Part shown: one piece after another, positions 52,901 to 61,628 of the stretch
How the letters are laid out: every line of letters starts with the position of its first letter
How positions within the stretch are numbered: position 1 is the stretch's first letter
Assembly: GCA_905221205.1 (NCBI GenBank)
Contig: CAJNCG010000002.1
Span: 310,001-374,000, forward strand
From: a bacterium
GTDB lineage: Bacteria > Bacillota > Bacilli > Lactobacillales > Streptococcaceae
Length of the DNA: 64,000 bases
Direction of reading: 5' to 3'
Translations under genes and position numbers: made by a program
Notes under the pieces: model-generated
Databases searched by the model: none
What the model was told of the DNA's origin: nothing
The model's input: the letters and a program-made list of their open reading frames with translations, nothing else

Positions 52901-54250
52901 TTGAGAGAAGTATCAAATATTCGAAAATTAGAGATTCTCATAATACAACTGTTTCCAATTTATCTGTTACCTTTTGTATTGGATACTCATGAACATATAC
53001 TATTTCTAATGGTTGTTCATGTAATTTCTTACTATATCAGTGATTATAGTAAGAAATTCAAATATCGGAGTTTAGCAGAAGAACTGATACAGACAATAAA
53101 GTACGAATTGGTCTATCTTTTATTATCTGTTGTTGTTTTTCCATTGTTAGCACCCGACTTACCTTATTTAAGCATCTACAATTTATTGTGGATTGTAGGG
53201 GTAAATACGATTTTTATCCTGGTGCTTAATATCTTTATTCGTAAAGTATGGAAGTTCTTGTCTCGTCAAAAAAAATACACTCAGTGTATCTTGCTAGTGA
53301 CCACACGTGCACGAGTTGAGAGAGTCCTACAGCAACTGTCTACTTATGAGTATGGCTATGTTTCAGCTGTTTGTATTGTAGATGATGAGCATTTTGAATC
53401 TTCGAATTTTACAATCGTTACGTTGAATAACTTAGTAACCTATGCTACGAGATCAGTCGTAGATCAAGTGGTGATTAATCTCCCAAGTGAAAAATTTTTA
53501 ATTGCAGATTTTGTTTCTCAATTTGAAATGATGGGTATGCCAGTAGCTGTCAATATAGCGGCTTTAGAATTTGTAACTAATGGTGAAAAAGGGATTCAAC
53601 GTTTTGGAAATTCTAGTGTTGTTAATTTTTCAACAACCTTCTATCGTTCAAGTGATGTTGCTCTTAAACGTGTTATAGATATTATTGGCTCCTTGGTTGG
53701 TCTGATTATTTGTGGTCTGGTGTCTATTTTTCTTGTTCCTCTGATAAAAAGAGATGGAGGCCCTGCTATTTTTGTCCAAGATAGGGTTGGTAGAAATGGA
53801 CGAGTATTTAAATTTTACAAATTCCGTTCTATGAGAGTAGATGCGGAGGAAATCAAGAAGGAATTGATGAGTCAGAACCAGATGCAGGGTGGAATGTTTA
53901 AGATTGAAAACGATCCACGAATTACAAAGATTGGGCACTTTATTAGAAAGACGAGTCTAGATGAATTGCCACAATTTTGGAATGTTTTAAAAGGTGATAT
54001 GAGTTTAGTTGGTACTAGACCGCCAACCTTAGATGAGTATATGACGTATACACCCGAACAAAAACGTCGTCTCAGTTTTAAACCTGGAATCACAGGTCTT
54101 TGGCAGATTAGTGGTAGGAGCAATATTACAAACTTTGATGACGTAGTAAAATTAGACGTTACTTATTTAGATGGCTGGACAATTTGGAAAGATATTGAAA
54201 TTTTATTGAAAACTATTAAAGTTGTTTTCATGAAAGATGGAGCAAAGTAA
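52901..54250 (+). CDS. wchA: Initiating undecaprenyl-phosphate sugar-1-phosphate transferase
   Basis: A 449-residue polyisoprenyl-phosphate hexose-1-phosphate transferase of the WbaP/CpsE type that loads the first sugar of the repeat unit. Four N-terminal spans, a Rossmann-like central region, then a fifth hydrophobic helix (VIDIIGSLVGLIICGLVSIF) and the catalytic domain. KFYKFRSMRVDAEE, RKTSLDELPQFWNVLKGDMS, VGTRPP, PGITGLWQISGRSNI and VKLDVTYLDGW follow. This ending is like WchA (glucose-1-P), but WcjG-like enzymes (galactose-1-P) are similar, so the sugar is not certain. Starts with TTG after AGGAGG. Confidence 0.85.
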   Translation: MREVSNIRKLEILIIQLFPIYLLPFVLDTHEHILFLMVVHVISYYISDYSKKFKYRSLAEELIQTIKYELVYLLLSVVVFPLLAPDLPYLSIYNLLWIVGVNTIFILVLNIFIRKVWKFLSRQKKYTQCILLVTTRARVERVLQQLSTYEYGYVSAVCIVDDEHFESSNFTIVTLNNLVTYATRSVVDQVVINLPSEKFLIADFVSQFEMMGMPVAVNIAALEFVTNGEKGIQRFGNSSVVNFSTTFYRSSDVALKRVIDIIGSLVGLIICGLVSIFLVPLIKRDGGPAIFVQDRVGRNGRVFKFYKFRSMRVDAEEIKKELMSQNQMQGGMFKIENDPRITKIGHFIRKTSLDELPQFWNVLKGDMSLVGTRPPTLDEYMTYTPEQKRRLSFKPGITGLWQISGRSNITNFDDVVKLDVTYLDGWTIWKDIEILLKTIKVVFMKDGAK

Positions 54251-54257
54251 ATAGAAA

Positions 54258-55049
54258 ATGTCAGTGATAAAAATAATCGTGGCGACGCATAAACAATTTG
54301 TCATGCCGCAGGATACAGAACTTTATCTCCCAATTCATGTTGGATGTGAAGGAAAAAACGATTTAGGTTTTCAGGGAGATAATACTGGAGACAATATTTC
54401 CGTTTTAAATCCCTACTATTGTGAACTTACAGGCCTCTATTGGGCATGGAAAAATTTAGAGTGTGACTATTTAGGTTTGGTACACTATCGTCGTTATTTT
54501 ACTAAGAAGACAGAAGTTTATAATGAATCAATAAATATAGATGATGTTATTTTAGATAAAGATGATATTGAGAAAATGTTAGAAGTTTCAAATGTTATTG
54601 TCCCTAAGAAAAGAAAGTACTATATAGAAACGCTCTATTCTCATTATGCTCACACCTTGGATGGGACTCATTTAGATCTAGCTAGAAAAATGATTGAAAC
54701 GAAGAGTCCAGAATACCTATCAAGCTTTGATAAAGTAATGAAGCAAAGAAGTGGCTATATGTTCAATATGTTTATTATGAAAAAAGAACTGGCTGATGAT
54801 TATTTCACTTGGCTATTTCCAATTTTAGATAGTATGTATGAATGTATGGACTTATCAGGTTTAACAGCTTTTGAAGCACGCTTATTTGGTAGAGTAAGCG
54901 AACTGCTATTTAATGTATGGCTGGTGAAAAACAATTTGACTCCTAAGGAAGTGCCGTTTATGTATATGGAAAAAGTGAATTTGCTCAAAAAAGCAAAATC
55001 ATTTTTAATGGCCAAATTCTTTGGAAAGAAATATGGACAGAGTTTTTAG
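54258..55049 (+). CDS. DUF4422 glycosyltransferase
   Basis: A 263-residue cytoplasmic glycosyltransferase of the DUF4422 family. HVGCEGKNDLGFQGDNTGDN, SVLNPYYCELTGLYWAWKNL and LGLVHYRRYF are family hallmarks, and GYMFNMFIMKKEL and LTAFEARLFGRVSELLFNVW follow. It probably adds the second sugar to the lipid-linked primer, given its place right after wchA; donor unknown. Seven bases after wchA without a strong ribosome site. From here to wzx the DNA is notably AT-rich. Confidence 0.85.
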   Translation: MSVIKIIVATHKQFVMPQDTELYLPIHVGCEGKNDLGFQGDNTGDNISVLNPYYCELTGLYWAWKNLECDYLGLVHYRRYFTKKTEVYNESINIDDVILDKDDIEKMLEVSNVIVPKKRKYYIETLYSHYAHTLDGTHLDLARKMIETKSPEYLSSFDKVMKQRSGYMFNMFIMKKELADDYFTWLFPILDSMYECMDLSGLTAFEARLFGRVSELLFNVWLVKNNLTPKEVPFMYMEKVNLLKKAKSFLMAKFFGKKYGQSF

Positions 55050-55052
55050 TTG

Positions 55053-56093
55053 ATGAAAGTAACAATTGTAGGACAAATAAAGAATAGACAAACCGGTCTT
55101 GGAAAAGCTATTAATGATTTTCAAGATTATTGTGAGAAGGAAGCAGAAAAAGTGATGTCAATTGACATTACAGATAATAAAAAACTTTTTTATTATGTCT
55201 ATCTTATTTTAAAAGTAAATACAGATGTTTTCTATTTTACACCTTCTGGTTCCGTAGGGGGGAATATTAGAGATTCTATTTATTTACTTCTGATGATTTT
55301 AAAACGTAAGAAAATTGTAACTCATTTTCATAATAGTGCGTTTGGTAAAGTGGTAAATAAAAATAAAATACTGAGAATTATTAATAAAAGTATTTATCAA
55401 CGTGTTGACAAAATTATCTTACTAGGATATAAATCTAAGATAATGTTTGAGCCGTTAATGATTCCAAATGAAAAATTTGAAATTATACGGAATGGAATTG
55501 ATGAAAATTTGTTTATATCCGAAGAAGATTTAGAAGCAAAACGAAAATCAAAACCGATAAATATTATTTATTTTAGCAATATGCTAAAGGAAAAAGGATA
55601 TGACATTGTATTAGAGCTAGCTAAAAACATGCAAAGTAATGCTAACTATCATTTTTATTTTTCAGGAAAGTTTTTTGATGTCACTCTCGAAAATGAATTT
55701 ATGCACAAAATATCTACAATGGGAAATGTGACTTACTTTAATGGTGTATATGGAGAAGAGAAGGAACAACTTCTTAAAAAAATGCATTATTTTATCTTAC
55801 CTACAAGTTATAAAGATGAGACCTTACCAATTAGTATGTTAGAAGCTATGGCGAATGCTTTGTATATTATAGTTAGTGATGTTGGAGTTGTTTCGGAAGT
55901 TGTTAATAAGGAAACAACTACTCTATTGCCAAATATAAAAATAGATACTCCATTAGATATTCAGCATATAATTGAAACTACAATTGATAGTATTCAAGAT
56001 AAGAATTTTAAAATTGTTGAGCTTAAATATAATTTTTCAAATGATTTAATTCAGGAACGAATATTTAGAATTCTAGAAAGAATAAATTTTTAA
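55053..56093 (+). CDS. Glycosyltransferase family 4
   Basis: A 346-residue GT-B fold enzyme. The N-terminal domain is short, with LGKAINDFQDYC and THFHNSAFGKV. The donor-binding C-terminal domain has IRNGIDENLF, IYFSNMLKEKGYDIVLEL and the E-x7-E motif in YKDETLPISMLEAMA. Adds a sugar with retention. I take ATG 55053; TTG 55050 directly precedes it. Donor and acceptor cannot be deduced. Three bases after the DUF4422 gene. Confidence 0.8.
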   Translation: MKVTIVGQIKNRQTGLGKAINDFQDYCEKEAEKVMSIDITDNKKLFYYVYLILKVNTDVFYFTPSGSVGGNIRDSIYLLLMILKRKKIVTHFHNSAFGKVVNKNKILRIINKSIYQRVDKIILLGYKSKIMFEPLMIPNEKFEIIRNGIDENLFISEEDLEAKRKSKPINIIYFSNMLKEKGYDIVLELAKNMQSNANYHFYFSGKFFDVTLENEFMHKISTMGNVTYFNGVYGEEKEQLLKKMHYFILPTSYKDETLPISMLEAMANALYIIVSDVGVVSEVVNKETTTLLPNIKIDTPLDIQHIIETTIDSIQDKNFKIVELKYNFSNDLIQERIFRILERINF

Positions 56094-56121
56094 TCAAGTA
56101 AATAAGGAACTTATAAAGAGT

Positions 56122-57078
56122 ATGAAAAAAATTGTAAAAGAATATTTTTTATTGAAAAATACTTTCAATACTCAGATTGCAAGAAATAAATTATTTGAGA
56201 AAATCTGGGGAAGATTGAGTAATATTCCCTTACTTAGAGATAAAACTACAAATTTCTATTATAGAAAGCATGAAACCATTTTAAAATATCTTGAGAATGA
56301 ATTTGAATATTTTTTAAAAAATTATTTATATGATGAAGAAATAGAGTTTGTTAATTCTAATAGTAAGATAATATTTTCAATGTGGATCCAGGGTGAAGAA
56401 AATGCTCCTAAGATTGTTCAAAAGACAATTGAAAGTCAAAGAAGTTATGCAAAAAGATATGGTTATCAGTATCTTCTTTTGGATGAAAATAATCTTTTTA
56501 ATTATATTGATTTACCAGAAAATATTATTGAAAAATATAAAAGTGGAATTATCGATTTTATCAAGTTTTCAGATATTGTTAGGGTTACTTTACTTGCTAA
56601 ATATGGAGGTGTATGGTTAGATTCGACAATATATATAGAAACATCAAAGAAATTAGAGTATTTAGAAAATGATTTTTATACAATTCGTTTGAAAGATGAG
56701 GAAAAAATACCTAAATTTGTACCTAAGGGTAGGTGGACTGGATTTTGTTTAGCTGGAAAACAAAATTTTATTTTATTTAAATTTTTAAGAGATTTTCAAA
56801 TTGAATACTTTCAAAGATTCAATGTGGCAATTGATTATTTTTTAATTGATTATCTTATTGAGCTAGCGTATCAGAAAATCAATTCTGTGAATAAATCAAT
56901 AAATGAAAATTCAGAAACAAATCCAGAATTGTTCTTTTTGGCAACAAATATGTCAAGAAAATACAATGATCATGATTGGAAAGAGGTTCTAAAGAACACC
57001 TCTCTTTTTAAATGTACATATAAGGTGAAAATCAACTCGAATGAGGGAACATATTTTAATAAAATTATAGATAAATGA
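56122..57078 (+). CDS. Capsular polysaccharide synthesis glycosyltransferase (GT32/Caps_synth type)
   Basis: A 318-residue transferase of the PF05704 kind. KIIFSMWIQGEENAPKIVQK, YAKRYGYQYLLLDENN, KFSDIVRVTLLAKYGGVWLD and STIYIE contain the DxD-like metal site (LDST). The N-terminal 80 residues are charged and helical. Very AT-rich codon choice (AAA, ATT, TTA). It overlaps the next open frame only if the longer start of that gene is used. Donor unknown. Confidence 0.82.
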   Translation: MKKIVKEYFLLKNTFNTQIARNKLFEKIWGRLSNIPLLRDKTTNFYYRKHETILKYLENEFEYFLKNYLYDEEIEFVNSNSKIIFSMWIQGEENAPKIVQKTIESQRSYAKRYGYQYLLLDENNLFNYIDLPENIIEKYKSGIIDFIKFSDIVRVTLLAKYGGVWLDSTIYIETSKKLEYLENDFYTIRLKDEEKIPKFVPKGRWTGFCLAGKQNFILFKFLRDFQIEYFQRFNVAIDYFLIDYLIELAYQKINSVNKSINENSETNPELFFLATNMSRKYNDHDWKEVLKNTSLFKCTYKVKINSNEGTYFNKIIDK

Positions 57079-57089
57079 AGGAGATAAGC

Positions 57090-58070
57090 ATGATTTCAGT
57101 AATTATACCTGTATACAATGTTGAAGATTATTTAAGAAATGCACTAGAAAGTCTGCTAAATCAAACGTTTAAAGATTTTGAAGTCATATTAGTAAATGAT
57201 GGTTCAACAGATTCATCAGGTACTATTTGTGAAAGTTATGCATGTCGATATAAAAATTTTTATGTCTATCATAAAGCAAATGGTGGCCAATCAGAAGCAA
57301 GAAATTACGGATTAAAAAAAGCAAAAGGTGAGTTTATTACTTATTTAGATTCTGATGATTATTTTGAACCATATGCTTTAGAAGTTTTTATGCAAATCCA
57401 ACAAAAATATGGTGTTGATATTGTGTCTACTACAGAAAATGAAGTATATAAGGTAGAATTAAAAAAACAAGATGCTAATATTCAAATTTCTGAAAAAAAC
57501 ATAAGAATATTGGATAATCGGACTTTTTTAGAAAAAGCACTTTATAATGATGAAATTACTGTGTCAAATGGAGGGAAATTATTTAAAAAGAATATTCTTA
57601 ATGTGACATATCCAAATGGTAAAATATATGAAGATTTATATGTGTTTTCAGAGATTGCACTGAATGCAACAAAAATTGCCCATACTGATATTCAACTGTA
57701 TAACTATCTTATTCGTAAAGGAAGTACAGTACATTCTAGTTTTAAAAAAAATCAATATGATTTTTTTGAGGCTATTGATCACAATGAAGATATAATTCTT
57801 GATAGAATTCCTGAAGATATTGAAATTAAAAAGGCGTTGATTGCTAAGAGAGTTATTGGTTCTTTTATTTTAAGTAACCAGGCAATAAAGACTTCTAAAG
57901 AGGATATAAGAAAAATAAAAGCTTCAATCAAACCATATTTAAAAGACATTATTTTAAATAAAAAAATTCCAACATCTAGAAAAATACAGTGTTCACTCTT
58001 TCTAATATCATCAAAATTATATTATTTTTTGAAAGAATATTTAACAAAGGAGAAGGGAAATGGCTCTTAA
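57090..58070 (+). CDS. Glycosyltransferase family 2
   Basis: A 326-residue GT-A inverting transferase. SVIIPVYNVEDYLRNALESL, ILVNDGSTDSSG and YLDSDDYF with the DxD metal-binding site; the second half (ISNGGKLFKKNILN-like segment and IYEDLYVFSEIA) provides the ED catalytic base. I use ATG 57090, 7 bases after AAGGAGA; ATG 57075 overlaps the preceding gene. It overlaps the next gene by 11 bases. Donor unknown. Confidence 0.85.
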   Translation: MISVIIPVYNVEDYLRNALESLLNQTFKDFEVILVNDGSTDSSGTICESYACRYKNFYVYHKANGGQSEARNYGLKKAKGEFITYLDSDDYFEPYALEVFMQIQQKYGVDIVSTTENEVYKVELKKQDANIQISEKNIRILDNRTFLEKALYNDEITVSNGGKLFKKNILNVTYPNGKIYEDLYVFSEIALNATKIAHTDIQLYNYLIRKGSTVHSSFKKNQYDFFEAIDHNEDIILDRIPEDIEIKKALIAKRVIGSFILSNQAIKTSKEDIRKIKASIKPYLKDIILNKKIPTSRKIQCSLFLISSKLYYFLKEYLTKEKGNGS

Positions 58071-59175
58071 AATTTTAGTGTTGGGAATGAGTCCAACAAA
58101 AGCCGGAACTGAAATTTTTATACTTAACTATTTTAATAATATTAATAAGCATGATATACAATTTGATTTTATTAAGCGTTCAAAAAGTAAAATTATTTTT
58201 GAAGATGAAATTTTAGAATCGGGATCAAAAATATTTTATATACCAAAGAAAAGCGAAGATTTTTTTGGCTATAAAAAATCAATGAAGAATTTATTCTCAT
58301 CATTTTCTAAAAATTATGATGCAATTTGGTGCCATGAAATGAGTGTTACCAATATAGATTTTTTAAAATATGCAAAAAAATATGGTATAAAGATTCGAAT
58401 CATTCATAGTCATAGTTCACAATATTATGGAAGTAAATGGAAATATTTTTTACATTTAATGAATATTAAAAAATTGCCAAAATTAGCAACACATTATTTT
58501 GCATGCTCTAATTTAGCAGCTGATTATTTGTTTAAAGAAAGTATACGAAAAAATGCTAAAATTGTACCAAATGCAATTGAAGTTGAAAAATTTTTATTTT
58601 CTGAAATGGATAGAAATCAATTACGTGAAAAATTAGGCTGGACAGAATGTAAAATTATTGGGAATGTGGGTCGGTTGTCTCCACAAAAAAATCAACTATT
58701 TTTACTGGATGTATTTGCTGCTGCATATAAAAAAAATCATAAACTAAGATTGATTATTGTGGGAAGTGACTGTGGATTAAAAGCTCAAATTGAAGAAAAA
58801 ATTTATGAATTAGGTTTAGAAGATGTAGTTTTATTACCAGGAAGCCAAACTAATATCAAACCTTGGTTAAGTGCAATGGACTTATTTGTATTACCTTCAT
58901 TGTATGAAGGATTACCTCTTTCTGCGTTAGAAGCACAATCTAATGGATTACCCGTTTTAGTCAGTGATGCAATTACAAAAGAAGTGAATGCTACAGAGAA
59001 TGTAGAATACTTGAGTTTAAATGACACAGTAGAGAATTGGGCTTTAAAAATGATAAATATGGTAAATCAATCAAGAATTGATTCTAGAATAGTTCACAGT
59101 AAATTTAATGAAAAAGGATATAATATTAAAAATCAAGCTAAAAACTTGAAATATTTTTTAGAGGTAGAACATTGA
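58060..59175 (+). CDS. Glycosyltransferase family 4 (capsular type)
   Basis: A 371-residue GT-B retaining transferase. GMSPTKAGTEIFILNYFNNI at the N-terminus, IIGNVGRLSPQKNQLFLLDV, LPGSQTNIKPWLSAMDLFVL and PSLYEGLPLSALEAQSNGLP with the E-x7-E catalytic pair. AAGGAGAAGG precedes the start. Its TGA overlaps the TTG start of the next gene. Commonly places hexoses or N-acetylhexosamines; donor unknown. Confidence 0.87.
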   Translation: MALKILVLGMSPTKAGTEIFILNYFNNINKHDIQFDFIKRSKSKIIFEDEILESGSKIFYIPKKSEDFFGYKKSMKNLFSSFSKNYDAIWCHEMSVTNIDFLKYAKKYGIKIRIIHSHSSQYYGSKWKYFLHLMNIKKLPKLATHYFACSNLAADYLFKESIRKNAKIVPNAIEVEKFLFSEMDRNQLREKLGWTECKIIGNVGRLSPQKNQLFLLDVFAAAYKKNHKLRLIIVGSDCGLKAQIEEKIYELGLEDVVLLPGSQTNIKPWLSAMDLFVLPSLYEGLPLSALEAQSNGLPVLVSDAITKEVNATENVEYLSLNDTVENWALKMINMVNQSRIDSRIVHSKFNEKGYNIKNQAKNLKYFLEVEH

Positions 59176-60209
59176 ATTATCAATTAGTTGAAGAGTATGG
59201 GCAACATAAGCATGCAGGCAGTAAGGCTAAAAATGATTGTATTAAAATTTTAAATGAGATAGGTTTTAAAAAAATTGGTCTGAAGCGTAAAGAAGAAAGC
59301 AATACTTCAGTAATTGCAAAACTTAATCGACAAATCGATTTGTTTTTGCAATGGAGAAAAATATATCATCAACTAGAACTTAATGATACATTATTAATTC
59401 AGCATCCATTTTTATATACTGATATTGGAAGAAATTATTTTTTAAAGAAATTTAGAAATAAAAATATCAAATTAATTTTATTAGTACATGATATAGAAAT
59501 CATTAGAAATCTTTTTCAAGAAAATCATTATAATACTGAATTCCATCAAATGGTTTCAGTCACAGATTATTTTATTGTTCATAATGAAAATATGAAAAGA
59601 TGGCTTGTTGAATATGGAATAGATGCTAATAAATTAATAATATTAGAAATTTTTGATTATTTAAATGAAAAAGAACTGTCAGAGAAAGTAACGTACGATA
59701 AATCGGTTATTATAGCTGGAAATTTAAGTCAAGAGAAAAGCCCCTATATTTATGAATTGTCAAAAATTCCAGATGTACAATTTAATCTAATGGGTGTTAA
59801 TTATACAGAAAATAAAGAAATATCAAATATTCACTATTTAGGAGCTTTTGAATCAGATGAAGTTCCATATCAGCTAAAAAGCGGATTTGGTCTTGTTTGG
59901 GATGGAACTAGTATAGAAACGTGTGATGGTCCAACAGGAAATTATTTACGATATAATAATCCACATAAATTATCATTGTATCTTTCTTCTGGATTACCAG
60001 TTATAGTTTGGAAGGAATCAGCCTTAGCAGCTTTTGTTACATCACAAAAAATTGGGTTAGTTATTTCAAGCCTGTATGAATTACCAGATATTTTAGACAC
60101 ACTCAGTGAAAAACAGTATCAAGAATTTGTTGAAAATATTCAAGAAGTAAGAGAGAAGTTAAAAAAAGGGTTTTATCTAAAAAAAGCAATAAACGAAATA
60201 CTTACTTAG
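59172..60209 (+). CDS. Galactofuranosyltransferase-like glycosyltransferase
   Basis: A 345-residue cytoplasmic transferase. LLIQHPFLYTDIGRNYFLKK, KLILLVHDIEIIR, FIVHNENMKRWLVEYGI, SVIIAGNLSQEKSPYIYEL and SGFGLVWDGTSIETCDGPTG (with NYLRYNNPHKLSLYLSSG) match the WbbI/WefE-type beta-1,6-galactofuranosyltransferase group in my memory. The presence of glf at 63127, which makes the UDP-Galf donor, supports this. Starts with TTG 59172 overlapping the previous stop. Linkage assignment is inference. Confidence 0.75.
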   Translation: MNYQLVEEYGQHKHAGSKAKNDCIKILNEIGFKKIGLKRKEESNTSVIAKLNRQIDLFLQWRKIYHQLELNDTLLIQHPFLYTDIGRNYFLKKFRNKNIKLILLVHDIEIIRNLFQENHYNTEFHQMVSVTDYFIVHNENMKRWLVEYGIDANKLIILEIFDYLNEKELSEKVTYDKSVIIAGNLSQEKSPYIYELSKIPDVQFNLMGVNYTENKEISNIHYLGAFESDEVPYQLKSGFGLVWDGTSIETCDGPTGNYLRYNNPHKLSLYLSSGLPVIVWKESALAAFVTSQKIGLVISSLYELPDILDTLSEKQYQEFVENIQEVREKLKKGFYLKKAINEILT

Positions 60210-60228
60210 TGAATGGAAGGAGAAAATA

Positions 60229-61575
60229 ATGCTTTATTTTTCATTTATTATGAGTCTATTTTTATTTTTTATAAATTTCAATTTGACACAGAGAGAATAT
60301 TTACATCCTTCTAATGTTTATTATGTAATTTTTGTTGTGACACTATTTTTCTCCATATTAGGACAGGAATATTATGGGATATCTTTTAATGGAGGAACTG
60401 TGTTTATTATCCTATCAACAATGATAGTGTTTACAGTGATTTCATTACTTTCTAGAAAAATATTAATGCCGAATGAAAGAAATATACGTTTAAATCCAAA
60501 TGTGATAGAATTTAACTTTTGGTTAAAAGCAATTGTGCTAGCAATTCAAATTGTGACGATATTTTATTTTTATAATTTTATTAATAGATTATTTATAGCA
60601 GGAAATGGATATAGTGGAAGTTTACCTGAGTTGATAAATTATTATGATCAAATTCTTAAATTTAATTCAATTAGAGGGAGAGAATTAAATATTTCCGTTG
60701 CGAAATTTTATTATTACTTTAAAGCTTTCACAGATGCTAGTTCTTACATTGCTTTATATTTACTAATTAAAAAGTATCTAGTTTCTAAAGTAGTTGACAG
60801 ATTTTTAATATTAATTGTTGCGAATTATTCCTTCTTTTTGCTATTACAAGGAAGTCGTAGTCCATTATTTCGATTGATAACAAGCGCAATGATATTGTGG
60901 TACTTTCTTTACTTTTATATAAATGATCGAAAGTTGAACATTAAATTTATAATGAAGATTATAAATTTAATGTTACTAATAGTTCCATTGTCGATATTAT
61001 TTTTATTCTTAACTGGCCGAAATGGGGATGGAGGCCAAATTGATTTCCTCCAATATATATATATATATATTGGAGGGCCACTATTAAATTTAAATAATTT
61101 TATTAGTAGTACCTACAATTCTTTACCTCTATCTCACTATTTTGGAGAACAAACATTCTATGGTGCCCATGCCATAATACAAAAACTATTTGGAAACTAT
61201 TCATCTGCTATAGAATATATTGTAGGTTCTGGTTCTTGGCAGAATGCCTCAAATGGTTTATCAACAGGGAATGTGTTGACAACTTATTATCCAGTTGTTT
61301 ATGATTTTGGTATATTGGGGGTTCTTCCTATTTCTATTGTTTTTTCTCTATACTATATTTTCACCTATGATCGTTTACTATTGCAAAAATCAAATAAGAT
61401 TATTGATTTCAGATTGTTTCTATATTCATATTTAATTAATGATTTAGTTATGTTGATTTTTTCAAATAGGTTTTTTGAAACAATATTATCAATTGACTTT
61501 ATAAGATTTTATATATTAGCAGCTGTAATTATTTATTTAATCAATAGAAGTTATAAAGGCATTGAGAATAAATAG
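60229..61575 (+). CDS. wzy: Oligosaccharide repeat-unit polymerase Wzy
   Basis: A 448-residue protein with 10-12 spans and a large periplasmic-side loop near residues 285-370 (GGPLLNLNNFISSTYNSLPL and following). These features, low sequence conservation and the position before wzx identify Wzy. It polymerises lipid-linked repeat units on the outer face of the membrane. AAGGAG precedes the start. A 30-bp palindrome with (AT)9 lies at 61047-61076 and encodes LQYIYIYIGG, a possible slippage site. The linkage it makes is not predictable. Confidence 0.85.
   Translation: MLYFSFIMSLFLFFINFNLTQREYLHPSNVYYVIFVVTLFFSILGQEYYGISFNGGTVFIILSTMIVFTVISLLSRKILMPNERNIRLNPNVIEFNFWLKAIVLAIQIVTIFYFYNFINRLFIAGNGYSGSLPELINYYDQILKFNSIRGRELNISVAKFYYYFKAFTDASSYIALYLLIKKYLVSKVVDRFLILIVANYSFFLLLQGSRSPLFRLITSAMILWYFLYFYINDRKLNIKFIMKIINLMLLIVPLSILFLFLTGRNGDGGQIDFLQYIYIYIGGPLLNLNNFISSTYNSLPLSHYFGEQTFYGAHAIIQKLFGNYSSAIEYIVGSGSWQNASNGLSTGNVLTTYYPVVYDFGILGVLPISIVFSLYYIFTYDRLLLQKSNKIIDFRLFLYSYLINDLVMLIFSNRFFETILSIDFIRFYILAAVIIYLINRSYKGIENK
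61047..61076. repeat. 30-bp perfect palindrome with (AT)9 inside wzy
   Basis: CCTCCA, then (AT)9 at 61053-61070, then TGGAGG: every base pairs with its mirror from 61047/61076 inward. Tandem dinucleotides can gain or lose units, which would shift the wzy frame; the palindrome could extrude as a cruciform or form an mRNA hairpin. Confidence 0.95.
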
Positions 61576-61628
61576 ATGCTCTAGTTTATTTAAAAAGGAG
61601 AGATAAAAAAATTAAGTGGAGAAAATAA

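Noticed and set aside
54258-55049. Specific pneumococcal gene symbol (such as wciB) for the DUF4422 enzyme
   Set aside because: The family is recognisable but the allele group cannot be assigned without comparison.
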